Shown here: positions 54,286-64,000 of the stretch, in pieces
Numbering within the stretch: the stretch's first letter is position 1
Layout of the letters: each line of letters begins with the position of its first letter
NCBI GenBank assembly: GCA_963576475.1
Contig: OY754984.1
Span: forward strand, 17,148,275 to 17,212,274
Reading direction: 5' to 3'
Length of the DNA stretch: 64,000 bases
Source: Molanna angustata
Taxonomy: Eukaryota; Arthropoda; Insecta; Trichoptera; Molannidae
Made by a program: the position numbers and the translations under genes
The notes under the pieces: model-generated
What the model was told of the DNA's origin: nothing
Databases searched by the model: none
The model's input: only the letters and a program-made list of their open reading frames with translations

Positions 54286-54880
54286 TATTGTTTACGAATC
54301 AATTTCTCAATGAGTGCGTCACAAAAGAGTTTTTTCGTCTTTTCATAGATGGCAATGGTAAAAACAGCTTTTATTAATAAAATATATAGAACTTTCAAAT
54401 CATTGGATTGATAGGGAACTCAATAAAAATGCATAATTGTTTAACATTGCGCAAGCGCATAGTGTGATGACTGGTCGAAAGCCCTGTAGGTACCTTGATT
54501 TCTCGGTTCTTCCTTAATATTCCAACTTCATCTCTATTGAGATATTTAAAAAAAATGTCTCAATAGAAAATTTAAAAGTTGCATATACACAAACATTGGA
54601 TTTTTCCCTGTCGTTAGTCAATGATATTTTTGATAAAAATATTAGATTTACATACATACCTCTCATTTTTTCGACATTTTTTTAACATCTCAATAGAGAC
54701 GAAGTTGGAATATTATAGAAGAACTAGGAACTCAATGCATCTACACGGCTTATGACCTGTCATCGACTGGTTTACGTGATCACTTTGTGCAACGTTTATG
54801 TAAACCAGCCGATTACATGTCGTAAGCCCTGTGGGTGCCTTTAGTTCCTGGTTCTTCTAAATGTTTGTTTTTTCAATTTG
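54286..54880. repeat. Repeat C, two adjoining copies
   Basis: Blocks AATTTCTCAATGAGTGCG, AAGCCCTGTAGGTACCTTGA, TTCATCTCTATTGAGAT, CAAACATTGGATTTTTCCCT and CAATAGAGACGAAGTTGGAA occur in forward and inverted order, so at least two Repeat C pieces lie against each other. The right half contains the foldback at 54717-54858. Confidence 0.75.
54717..54858. repeat. 142-bp imperfect foldback
   Basis: AGAAGAACTAGGAACTCAAT at the left pairs with CTTTAGTTCCTGGTTCTTCT at the right. Inner arms CGGCTTATGACCTGTCATCG and GATTACATGTCGTAAGCC, then CTGGTTTACGTGATCAC and TTATGTAAACCAG, are partly offset. It belongs to Repeat C. Confidence 0.85.
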
Positions 54881-55091
54881 ATCAATTATCCACGATCTTC
54901 TTCAGAGTGAAACATTTTTTTTTATTTCAATATGATAATAACATACCTTCTATAAAATCTAAGGTTTTATTGTTATTTTATTAACCTAATTTTAATTTTT
55001 TTATTTTTTATTCTTTCAAATTGAAGCTAACAATGTACAAAGAATAGTATATATGTATAGAAAATATCAAATATAACAATTATCATCTCCA

Positions 55092-58010
55092 TACATCAAT
55101 TATTATTATAAAGATACTTGGTCATAATCTAAGAATACTTAGGGACATTACTTAACTTCGCTAAGATCCTCGTGTTCATAGGTCAAAATTATACTTTCAT
55201 TAAGTATATGTAATATCGGGTTTACATAATTATTTACATAATAATAATATACATCAATTATAATTATACAGATACTTGGTCATAATCTAAGAATACTTAG
55301 GGACATTACTTAACTTCGCTAAGATCCTCGTGTTCATAGGTCAAAATTATACTTTCATTAAGTATAATATCGGGTTTACATAATTAACATAATAATAATA
55401 TACATCAATTATTATTATAAAGATACTTGGTCATAATCTAAGAATACTTAGGGACATTACTTAACTTCGCTAAGATCCTCGTGTTCATAGGTCAAAATTT
55501 TACTTTCATTAAGTATAATATCGGGTTTACATAAAAAATTACATAATTATAATATACATCAATTATTATTATAAAGATACTTGGTCATAATCTAAGAATA
55601 CTTAGGGACATTACTTAACTTCGCTAAGATCCTCGTGTTCATAGGTCAAAATTATACTTTCATTAAGTATAATATCGGGTTTACATAATAATTTACATAA
55701 TAATAATATACATAAATTATTATTATAAAGATACTTGGTCATAATCTAAGAATACTTAGGGACATTACTTAACTTCGCTAAGATCCTCGTGCTCATAGGT
55801 CAAAATTTTACTTTCATTAAGTATAATATCGGGTTTACATAATAATTTGCATAATAATAATATACATCAATTATTATTATAAAGATACTTGGTCATAATC
55901 TAAGAATACTTAGGGACATTACTTAACTTCGCTAAGATCCTCGGGTTCATAGGTCAAAATTTTACTTTCATTAAGTATAATATCGGGTTTACATAAAAAT
56001 TTACATAATTATAATTTACATCAATTATTATTATAAAGATACTTGGTCATAATCTAAGAATACTTAGGGACATTCCTTAACTTCGCTAAGATCCTCGGGT
56101 TCATAGGTCAAAATTTTACTTTCATTAAGTATAATATCGGGTTTACATAATAATTTGCATAATAATAATATACATCAATTATTATTATAAAGATACTTGG
56201 TCATAATCTAAGAATACTTAGGGACATTACTTAACTTCGCTAAGATCCTCGTGTTCATAGGTCAAAATTTTACTTTCATTAAGTATAATATCGGGTTTAC
56301 ATAAAAAATTACATAATTATAATATACATCAATTATTATTATAAAGATACTTGGTCATAATCTAAGAATACTTAGGGACATTACTTAACTTCGCTAAGAT
56401 CCTTGTGCTCATAGGTCAAAATTTTACTTTCATTAAGTATAATATCGGGTTTACATAAAAATTTACATAATTATAATTAACATCAATTATTATTATAAAG
56501 ATACTTGGTCATAATCTAAGAATACTTAGGGACATTACTTAACTTCGCTAAGATCCTCGTGCTCATAGGTCAAAATTTTACTTTCATTAAGTATAATATC
56601 GGGTTTACATAATAATTTACATAATAATAATATACATCAATTATTATTATAAAGATACTTGGTCATAATCTAAAAATACTTAGGGACATTACTTAACTTC
56701 GCTAAGATCCTCGTGCTCATAGGTCAAAATTATACTTTCATTAAGTATAATATCGGGTTTACATAATAATTTACATAGTAATAATATACATCAATTATTA
56801 TTATAAAGATACTTGGTCATAATCTAAGAATACTTAGGGACATTACTTAACTTCGCTAAGATCCTCGTGCTCATAGGTCAAAATTTTACTTTCATTAAGT
56901 ATAATATCGGGTTTACATAATAATTTGCATAATAATAATATACATCAATTATTATTATAAAGATACTTGGTCATAATCTAAGAATACTTAGGGACATTAC
57001 TTAACTTCGCTAAGATCCTCGGGTTCATAGGTCAAAATTTTACTTTCATTAAGTATAATATCGGGTTTACATAAAAATTTACATAATTATAATTTACATC
57101 AATTATTATTATAAAGATACTTGGTCATAATCTAAGAATACTTAGGGACATTCCTTAACTTCGCTAAGATCCTCGGGTTCATAGGTCAAAATTTTACTTT
57201 CATTAAGTATAATATCGGGTTTACATAATAATTTACATAATAATAATATACATCAATTATTATTATAAAGATACTTGGTCATAATCTAAGAATACTCAGG
57301 GACATTACTTAACTTCGCTAAGATCCTCGTGCTCATAGGTCATAATTTTACTTTCATTAAGTATAATATCGGGTTTACATGATAATTTACATAATAATAA
57401 TATACATCAATTATTATTATAAAGATATTTGGTCATAATCTAAGAATACTTAGGGACATTACTTAACTTCGCTAAGATCCTCGTGTTCATAGGTCAAAAT
57501 TTTACTTTCATTAAGTATAATATCGGGTTTACATAATAATTTACATAATAATAATATACATCAATTATTATTATAAAGATGCTTGTTCATAATCTAAGAA
57601 TACTTAGGGACATTACTTAACTTCGCTAAGATCCTCGTGCTCATAGGTCAAAATTTTACATTCATTAAGTATAATATCGGGTTTACATAATAATTTACAT
57701 AATAATAATATACATCAATTATTATTATAAAGATACTTGGTCATAATCTAAGAATACTTAGGAACATTACTTAACTTCGCTAAGATCCTCGTGCTCATAG
57801 GTCAAAATTTTACTTTCATTAAGTATAATATCGGGTTTACATAATAATTTACATAATAATAATATACATCAATTATTATTATAAAGATACTTGGTCATAA
57901 TCTAAGAATACTTAGGAACATTACTTAACTTCGCTAAGATCCTCGTGCTTATAGGTCAAAATTTTACTTTCATTAAGTATAATATCGGGTTTACATAATA
58001 ATTTACATAT
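55092..58010 (+). repeat. 154-bp satellite array, 19 units
   Basis: GATACTTGG recurs at 55113, 55271, 55422, then every 154 bp from 55576 to 57886. A unit contains ATCTAAGAATACTTAGGGAC, TTACTTAACTTCGCTAAGAT, TTCATAGGTCAAAAT, AGTATAATATCGGGTTTACA and an AT-rich spacer. Units are about 95 percent or more alike by eye. The first two are irregular (158 and 151 bp), as expected at an array edge. Diagnostic variants show a 7-unit (1078-bp) segmental copy: units at 55884 and 56038 match those at 56962 and 57116. Each unit has the small palindrome CTAAGAATACTTAG. No coding. Confidence 0.98.
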
Positions 58011-58505
58011 CACACTCCTCCGCACTTTAATCGACAAACCTCCCTCTCATTTAAATAACGGAACAGACCATCAATCTTATTGATATTCACATTAACTCAA
58101 CAATTTAATGATTGTCAATTTATTCTTCTTTTTCTTCGCCCTCGCCTTTGTCTCATTTACTTCGGATCGTCAATATATTGGTAAGCAAAAATATTCCATT
58201 AACATCTTTGCACCAAATGAAACCAAAAACCTCTCAAAGATCACACCGTATTTTTTCTTTGGTGCAAACAAAAAAAAAGGGACAGAGCCATTATGCTGCC
58301 ATCATTATATGGCCAACGTCCCATTTCTTTGTTGTTTTCATTCAAAGTTGTGACAACTCCTTTGATTATACAGAGTATCACCATTCCACTAATGATCCAT
58401 CACTCCTGATGGAGGTAGCTAGTAGTGATGAGAAAAACTATGCTCATGACCAAAATCAGATTGGAGTTAAACTCTTGTAAATTTTTTCTCCATCAGATAT
58501 GAATT
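58011..58505. other. Sequence after the satellite, unassigned
   Basis: Starts CACACTCCTCCGCACTTTAA, resembling the gypsy 3' LTR/polypurine junction (CACACTCCTCCACACTTAAC at 9572). Frames of 81 and 122 codons (58108-58353, 58112-58480) show no domain; the shorter begins with a hydrophobic MIVNLFFFFFALAFVSF run, which may be chance in T-rich DNA. Confidence 0.4.
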
Positions 58506-58528
58506 ATATCTACTGCATGATTACTTTC

Positions 58529-58725
58529 GAGACATCATTAATCAGACTGATCACAGCAACGAGGGAACGATCAAGAATCATTCGATTAATGTTGGTAATT
58601 AACTAAGTTTTTTTAAACGCTTTTAGTCAAGTGACCAATATTCTTTATATGGTAATTTTTCAAACAACAGTGAGACAACATTAATCAGACTGATCATAGC
58701 AACGAGCGAACGATCAAGTATACAT
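58529..58725 (+). repeat. Duplicated 45-bp segment
   Basis: CATTAATCAGACTGATCACA, then GCAACGAGGGAACGATCAAG, occurs at about 58534 and again at about 58679 with three changes. Confidence 0.85.
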
Positions 58726-58830
58726 ACATTGGGTAACTGAATGTAATAATTTTTTCTGAAATATTCCTACAAATTCTTACGAAATGACATCTCAAGTTGT
58801 TGTAGTTATCACAATCTGATGTTTCATGAT

Positions 58831-59105
58831 CTCAACCCATATAAGACTGCTTAGATTGAGATGGGCTGGCCATGTACAGAGAATGCCAAACACGCGACTA
58901 CCCAAAAAAATCATGTTTGGTCACCCGGGAGGTAAACGGAAGATGGGGAGACCAAGACTGAGATGGGAGGACGACATACGGAGAGATGCAGAAAAGCTCC
59001 TGCAGGTCCCTAACTGGAGAACGGCGGCTGAGGATAGAAGAGGTTGGAGGCGCGTGTTGAAGGAGGCCAAGGCTCGATTTGGGCTGTAGCGCCATCGAAG
59101 AAGAA
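58831..59105 (+). mobile_element. 275-bp 5'-truncated LINE with 13-bp TSD
   Basis: GATGTTTCATGAT at 58818-58830 and 59106-59118 is a perfect 13-bp duplication. The insert is open from its first codons to the stop at 59087-59089: HIRLLRLRWAGHVQRMPNTR, IMFGHPGGKRKMGRPRLRW, then WRTAAEDRRGWRRVLKEA, ending ARFGL. Only 16 bp of 3' UTR remain, ending GAAGAAGAA. Same family as 1-398. It is a clean example of an extremely short target-primed insertion and appears young. Confidence 0.95.
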
Positions 59106-59139
59106 GATGTTTCATGATAATTTTAGATTTGATTTGCTT

Positions 59140-59225
59140 ACGACCTGTCATTGGCTGGTTTACGTGATCACTTTATGCGCATGCGCAATGGTCATTGTTA
59201 TTTTACCTTCTTATTGAGGTACTTC
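59140..59225 (+). repeat. Repeat C fragment
   Basis: TGCTTACGACCTGTCATTGG, then CTGGTTTACGTGATCAC and GCGCATGCGCAATGG, matching 54749-54790. Confidence 0.7.
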
Positions 59226-59369
59226 TTGATCCAATTTTTTAGATATTGGTTAGTTGATATGTTTCTTTGTTTTTTACTATATTGTTTGTTTTGTTTTGTA
59301 ATAAAACTAGTTTCGAATATTTAATTACATCATTAAATAATTTATGAATTTTGTTGTTCATTTAAATAT

Positions 59370-59908
59370 TTGTATTGTTCCCAAGAAAGCAGACCTCCAA
59401 GGGCATCCTCCCAAGATATGGAAGGACAGCTTTCTATCCACGTTAGGGGAAGGAAGCTGATGCAAGACTTGAAATTAAGCAGGCCAACGGGCCTAAAAGA
59501 AGAGAAAGAAGAAGAAAGGTTTTTAAATAAATTAAGGTTATCAACAGTGGTGACTGGATGTATAAAGGATCTTATATCGCTGTTGTCATATTTGTCAAGG
59601 TATTTTATAATCAAATCATCAAATATTTAAACCGGACGAAATTATATTTTACTTTATCAAATGCGAAATTATTGTTTTGTGACTCCATCATTGTGACACT
59701 AACATCCTTAATTAATGATTTTCCTCAATTAAATGATTCTTTTGATAGAGACGAAGGTATAAAAATTTTGCACACGGGGCATAATGAATTAAAAACTTCA
59801 ATGCTAGAAATATTAGAAATAAGAAAAAATGTAAATTTAAATAAACCAATAATAAATAACCAAAATAATTTTACAAATAATCCACAGTTAAACTTATTTC
59901 CCTTATGA
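59370..59908 (+). other. Two unassigned open frames
   Basis: Frame 59370-59630 (SRPPRASSQDMEGQLSIHV, then LKLSRPTGLKEEKEEERF) and the overlapping frame 59558-59908 (LFCDSIIVTLTSLINDFPQL, then EILEIRKNVNLNKP). I recognise no domain. Downstream, ATAAATGTCCTGAGGAAGAG and GAACATTGTTCTTGAAAC near 60079-60115 resemble a retroelement 3' region. These could be a decayed element's ORF or a host exon. Low confidence either way. Confidence 0.3.
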
Positions 59909-60544
59909 TGTAATATTTGGTAAATTTATGTAGGTATATAAAAAAACTCTGTTTTTGTAAAAATAATGGTTGCTAATATATGGTCACCCTAACCTTCTTT
60001 ATCCTTCTACTCCTCCTTTCCTCCCCTCACACTGCTTTTACCTGCACATATTATTTTAAAGATTTGTTAACTAGTACAATAAATGTCCTGAGGAAGAGAA
60101 CATTGTTCTTGAAACATGTAGACTTGTTTCAAATAAAAGTGGTTTATACAAAGTAATTTAATCGTTCTTATATTTTACTTGTTTGAGACCATTGATAGCC
60201 GCAAGGAATGACCAAGAGGATGATTTCGCCGCACTTATTGTAGTTGGCAAGATATGTGATGCTGTGGAGGAAGGTAGGTTTAGAGAGAATGAGAGAGCAG
60301 ATAATATGGGACCCGGGAGAATAGAGAAACAAACTCGAGAGTAAATTAAAACCTCATTTTGTGAACAACTTTGTGAATGTCTCAATTCAAGAGTCAAGTC
60401 AAATTTAATGGACTAATCAAACAGATTCCACCATTACTTCTCCTAAACTTAGTTGAATATATAGACGTACCTCAGTATATTCCTAATCCAAAGAGTTAGT
60501 CCAATTCGCTGTGAGGCACCGACTTAGAATAGTGCTTTAATTCT
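59909..60544. other. Unassigned sequence
   Basis: Non-coding apart from the retroelement-like words near 60080-60140. Confidence 0.4.
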
Positions 60545-60860
60545 TATTTATTTATTTAATTTTGACTCTGGGGCAACTAACAGGTACTATGTCAAATATT
60601 AATTGAACATGCACCCAATTACAAGTTGTCACATTATGGAGACTTACGATATTAATCGTCTCACAGATCCAGACTGAAAACACAATTAAAAACTGTGTCT
60701 CCACCGGGAATCGAACTATGACATCTAAAGATATTATAGAACTCCATATAATAATTATATCCATGATATGGGTAATCATGAGGGTTTTGATTTCGCCGGT
60801 TGGACCAGACTTGCCCCCCCCAGGTTTCGGATTTCCAACACATTGAGCCATGAAAGCCGA
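60545..60860 (-). mobile_element. tRNA-derived SINE broken by a half MITE
   Basis: Body ATACTATTCAA-type differences aside, 60545-60716 follows the SINE at 46795-47035 (AGACTTACGATATTAATCGT, then ACTGTGTCTCCACCGGGAAT). The tRNA-like head is interrupted inside the B-box (GGGAATCGAAC) and continues after the insert with TTTCGGATTTCCAACACATT and GAGCCATG. Confidence 0.85.
60717..60822. mobile_element. Half copy of the 34.8-kb palindromic MITE
   Basis: TATGACATCTAAAGATATTA through GACTTGCCCCCCC corresponds to the loop plus right arm of 34820-35005, with few mismatches. Only one arm is present. Confidence 0.9.
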
Positions 60861-60929
60861 CAAATAACATCATTTTCCGGTGTCCCGTGAGAGCTGAATG
60901 ATCAAATATACAAATAAGAGGCTAATAAC

Positions 60930-61065
60930 CTCTTCTATTCAGCAATGACCTTCACCGCACCTTCTGAATGTTGTTATTTTAAATGAGACAAGGCTGGTGC
61001 ACACGAATGTGTCTTATTTCCTTTTGTTGTGAAACAGAACCGATAGCTGAAAATCCAAGCCCCTT
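60930..61065 (+). repeat. Repeat B copy, diverged
   Basis: CAGCAATGACCTTCACCGCA, CCTTCTGAATGTTGTTATTT and AATGAGACAAGGCTGGTGC. Confidence 0.6.
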
Positions 61066-61077
61066 GTATCTCACACA

Positions 61078-61182
61078 TGAAATGATTTCTGAGGCTGGAA
61101 TGGGTTGGCCATAAACAAAGAATATCTAACACTCGAGTAAACATCGTTAAAAAAAACTCACATAGGCAAAAGAATAGAATAT
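61078..61182 (+). mobile_element. LINE tail scrap
   Basis: Reads RLEWVGHKQRISNTRVN in one frame, the RLRWAGHVQRM motif of the 1-398 and 58.8-kb family, then breaks down. Confidence 0.5.
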
Positions 61183-62815
61183 TTCAATCAATTTTTAGCT
61201 TTCCCGACCAGTTGGATATCTGAAACATTCAGAATTTGTGTTTTACCGATGAGAATGCAAGTGAAAACGTCATCATTGCGTCATTGCAACTTGATTCATT
61301 TTAAATTTTGATAAACTTGAACAATTTTGTATTTCATAAAACAACTAACGCCTTGATATCTGCAAACTGTATATCAATTGCCATTTCAACGTTAAGATAA
61401 CTGAAAAGTAGTATACCTACCTACCTACCCTTATTTTTATTAACTACTTATTTTTCTTGTGAGTATAAACACTTTGTAATATTTTGGATATTGAGTATAG
61501 AACCAATGTATTTTTTGTTAAAAAAATATATATTGAACTGTAGGTACCTACCTAAATACGTTAAGAAAGATCAAAGTTTGTATGAAACTTCGGCATATTT
61601 GTGATATTATAATACGTAAATCGGTTTATATATCGCTTTTGTAGAAGTTTGTGTACGAATAAATAGAACACAACATGTCGTGATAAGTAGATAATATTAA
61701 TAATATTAAATAGGGTTGTGGATTGCCAACCAAAGCACATTTTATCGTTTTTTAATCTATAATATAATAATACGCTTATTAATCTCATAAATATCGAACT
61801 CACATAATCTCATGATCATCAATACGTAAATCGATTAATTAATAAATAATACTTGTATAATATGTAAAGTATTTGGATAGTTATTATCTTTAAAATAATT
61901 TACAATACACATCAATCTGCTTTTTCTTTTGAGGTGTTATAGAGACTCTCTCGAAATTTAATTATTCGCAATGATTGAAACTCGATCATTGCGTTTTTTT
62001 TCATTATATTTTGAAAAAGAAAAAAAAGGGTAGTATTATTTTAGAATGACAACCCTAAGAACATACCAGATTCCCATTTCACTGATAACTCTCAACCTAT
62101 CTAAAGTTTATCTGTTTGGTTTACTAGCAACACTACTAATGGAGAAACCCTATAAACGTCAATCGGAAGTTAGCGGGACAATAATTATATGGTAAGAGTT
62201 TTGTTGTAAATAAAGTTTGGTCTCTGCTCCAACACACTGTCCCAAACCTTGGGATTGATGTTGTTTGCTACACGGATAGATGGGTTGAAATTTAATAACC
62301 AGAGTGAGCTGGAATACCAGCGGTGAACTTCCATCACACTTTCCAAGTCCCCCATTCAATATCATTATAGATAGAGACGCTGATCGCTGATGAAATGCAA
62401 GCCTCAGGGAATATAGAGATAGTACAAGAATTGGAAACGGTATCGTCTAAAAAACTAATACATAGTACAGCGTATGTCTTAAAATGTTCTATCATAGTTT
62501 TCTGTTTTTATGTGTCGTTTTAATAAATATTTTCACTTAAATTGTAATATATTTTATTTTATTTAGGCAAGAATTCCCTAATACTTCTATGCATAATAGT
62601 TAAGTAGATAAAATACGTATAGTTTAGGTAAATATTGCATACCTACACTACACTATCATTGTGAAGTGTAAGGTACTGTAGGTGTAGTGTCTATTTTATA
62701 TTATGTTTTGTTGCGGATGGAAATTACAAAATTAGTATAGATCCGTAGATTTAAGATCAAACATTATTTGAACACAAATTTTTTAACACATATTTAACAC
62801 GAAAATTAAAAATAT
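61183..62815. other. Unassigned AT-rich sequence
   Basis: No gene or repeat identified. The stretch 62160-62400 is less AT-rich and could be an old element. Confidence 0.4.
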
Positions 62816-62819
62816 AATG

Positions 62820-63030
62820 ATAATAAACACTTCCTTGCACCCTGCGCAAATGACGAGTTTATTACCGTATGGCAATTTCTTCCAAATAACAAGTGTTTCC
62901 AGCCTAGAGATTCAATATTTACGTAAGAAATGAATTTAAATAAATTTCTCCTCTGCTGGAAATCGAACCCAGGACGCCCGCACAGAAGCCAAACGGCTTA
63001 CTTAACTGTGCCGCGGCGGTCGGCATAATT
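62820..63030 (-). mobile_element. tRNA-derived SINE with LINE-like 3' tail
   Basis: The minus strand begins TGCCGACCGCCGCGGCACAG (A-box region GGCACAGTTAAG) and has GGGTTCGATTTCC as B-box. After a 70-bp body it carries TTATTTGGAAGAAATTGCCA, then TACGGTAATAAACTCGTC, which matches the 3' tail of the LINEs at 41281-42594 and 22031-22490. Sharing a tail lets a SINE borrow the LINE's reverse transcriptase (known from other SINE/LINE pairs). Confidence 0.8.
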
Positions 63031-63075
63031 GGTATTATGTGGTTTTTATTTATTTATGTATATTATATAAATATA

Positions 63076-63284
63076 GTACAACAAATACCTTAAATATACC
63101 ATACATTAAAACAACTTTTGGACAACGTAGCGTACGATACTTTTCAACAAAACTCTTCAATAGTCTACCAACAAATATTAAAAACATTAAAAATGCAAAA
63201 GAATTTAAAAAATTATCACTAAGATGGGTTTATGAAATAGATGAAAAAATCCTGAAGGAAATAATTCTACCAAATAAAATGTAA
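63076..63284 (+). mobile_element. LINE extreme C-terminal coding remnant
   Basis: Encodes TLNIPYIKTTFGQRSVRYFS, TKLFNSLPTNIKNIKN and FKKLSLRWVYEID before the stop at 63282-63284. This is the standard ending of Jockey/CR1-type reverse transcriptases. Everything upstream is missing. Confidence 0.82.
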
Positions 63285-63795
63285 AATGCACTATTAGGTA
63301 CAAACAACAGAATAGACAATTGAAAAAAGTGAAAAATAAGTACTTTTGTTTTTTTTTTATCTCTAAATCAATCAATTTTTTCAACAAATAATTTATTTTT
63401 ACAATTTTTGTTGTGTGTTAATGACTCATAATGAAATATTGTGTTTGGAAAGAGAGAAAGAAGGATGCATACGCTTGAATGCGTAGCGTATGTATGTACA
63501 TTTACTTATATTATATGTAAACGTATCTATAAATAAACAACGCAATAGACAACAATATAAAACTAGCTCACCTTAGCACAGGCTATACCTAGTGAGGGGG
63601 CTAGTAACAAAGATACAAACAAAAAGGATAGCTTTAACTATGTAAGCAATAGTGAAATAATGAAATTATATTTATTGCAATGAAATAACTTATATTTACT
63701 TTGTATGTCTACTATGTATGAATAAGCTTATATTACCTTTAATTATTTTGTATCTTATATCTACTCTATGTTTTTGGATAGAAATAAATAAAAAT
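63285..63795. other. Unassigned AT-rich sequence
   Basis: Probable 3' UTR of the preceding LINE, then plain AT-rich DNA. CATACGCTTGAATGCGTAGCG near 63468-63488 is a small imperfect palindrome. Confidence 0.4.
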
Positions 63796-63799
63796 AAAT

Positions 63800-63940
63800 A
63801 ATAAATAAATATCTTTCTGTATATACAATTAGTACCTACACTGGCGGGCTTATTGCCTAATGGCCATTTCTTCCAGTCAACCAAAGTTATTGTTAAATTT
63901 AACAAACAATGTGTACAATGGCAATAAGTTAATCACATTC
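63800..63940 (-). repeat. LINE 3' tail (tail T)
   Basis: CTGGCGGGCTTATTGCCTAA, then TGGCCATTTCTTCCAGTCAA and TGTGTACAATGGCAATAAGT, close to 41320-41420. Followed directly by another LINE's tail. Confidence 0.8.
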
Positions 63941-64000
63941 AGCGCCCTTGAGGTGAGATATTCACGAAAACGGCGCTATATAAATCATCCAAATTTATTA
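63941..64000 (+). repeat. L2/CR1-like LINE 3' end, at window edge
   Basis: AGCGCCCTTGAGGTGAGATA and AACGGCGCTATATAAATCAT match the minus-strand 3' end of the LINE at 43531-44195. The short GCGCC/GGCGC arms could form a terminal hairpin. Confidence 0.8.

Noticed and set aside
55092..58010. Centromeric satellite
   Set aside because: The period is near nucleosome size, but the array is only 3 kb here, and a lepidopteran host would be holocentric. No evidence for a centromere role.
58108..58480. Possible secreted or membrane protein
   Set aside because: The hydrophobic start comes from a T-rich run, two overlapping frames compete, and there are no conserved motifs.
60552..60873. Frames of 70 and 103 codons on the minus strand
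   Set aside because: They span a SINE plus the inserted half MITE; no protein relationship.

Overview
The window reads as AT-rich insect intergenic DNA, most likely lepidopteran. I infer this from runs such as GTAGGTACCTAC, from the non-LTR and Ty3/gypsy lineages present, and from a Helitron-type end motif. I found no host protein-coding gene, rRNA gene or credible functional tRNA gene. Nearly everything that can be explained is a transposable element, a satellite or a remnant of one, so the window is a record of nested insertions rather than an operon or pathway.

Layout: 1-9.2 kb holds LINE 3' ends (1-398, 1222-1813, 4157-4792, 4847-5362, 6815-7075), a (TA)n block, tandem hairpins, and a 1.05-kb repeat with 14-bp terminal inverted repeats (Repeat A, 7119-8166). 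From 9356 to 14349 lies a structurally complete Ty3/gypsy retrotransposon on the minus strand: two 220-bp LTRs differing at one base, and one 1281-codon gag-pol frame. It sits between parts of a dispersed repeat with a 30-bp tandem array (Repeat C, 14545-15180). At 18571-19794 a LINE with a 10-bp target-site duplication (TSD) is split by a GC-rich 529-bp insertion with its own 14-bp TSD. At 20.8-24.9 kb there are further Repeat A copies and LINE tails. From about 25059 to about 29.3 kb there is a non-LTR retrotransposon with two intact frames (zinc-knuckle ORF1 and endonuclease/reverse transcriptase ORF2).

From 31.9 to 39.2 kb there are four non-autonomous inverted-repeat elements: 32318-32909, a 186-bp near-palindrome at 34820-35005, a 681-bp foldback bounded by TTAA at 35832-36512, and a 551-bp element bounded by TTA at 38562-39112. 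At 40.6-45.7 kb LINEs have inserted into older repeats. At 46.8-47.5 kb there are two tRNA-derived SINEs. At 48645-50739 a 2.1-kb inverted-repeat element has unusual GTGT/ACAC-rich ends. At about 51.7-53.88 kb a Helitron-like unit is built from four different tandem arrays. At 55092-58010 there is a 19-copy, 154-bp satellite with higher-order structure. The last 6 kb carries a 275-bp LINE insertion with a perfect 13-bp TSD, a SINE broken by half of the 34.8-kb palindromic element, a SINE sharing its 3' tail with a LINE in this window, and LINE ends running off the edge.

The elements interact: the two intact retrotransposons encode enzymes that could mobilise themselves and possibly the short elements. 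The SINE/LINE tail match points to a specific LINE-SINE partnership. Best candidates for something undescribed are the 48.6-50.7 kb inverted-repeat element, the Helitron-like tandem mosaic, the GC-rich 529-bp insertion, and the satellite ending at an LTR-like junction.
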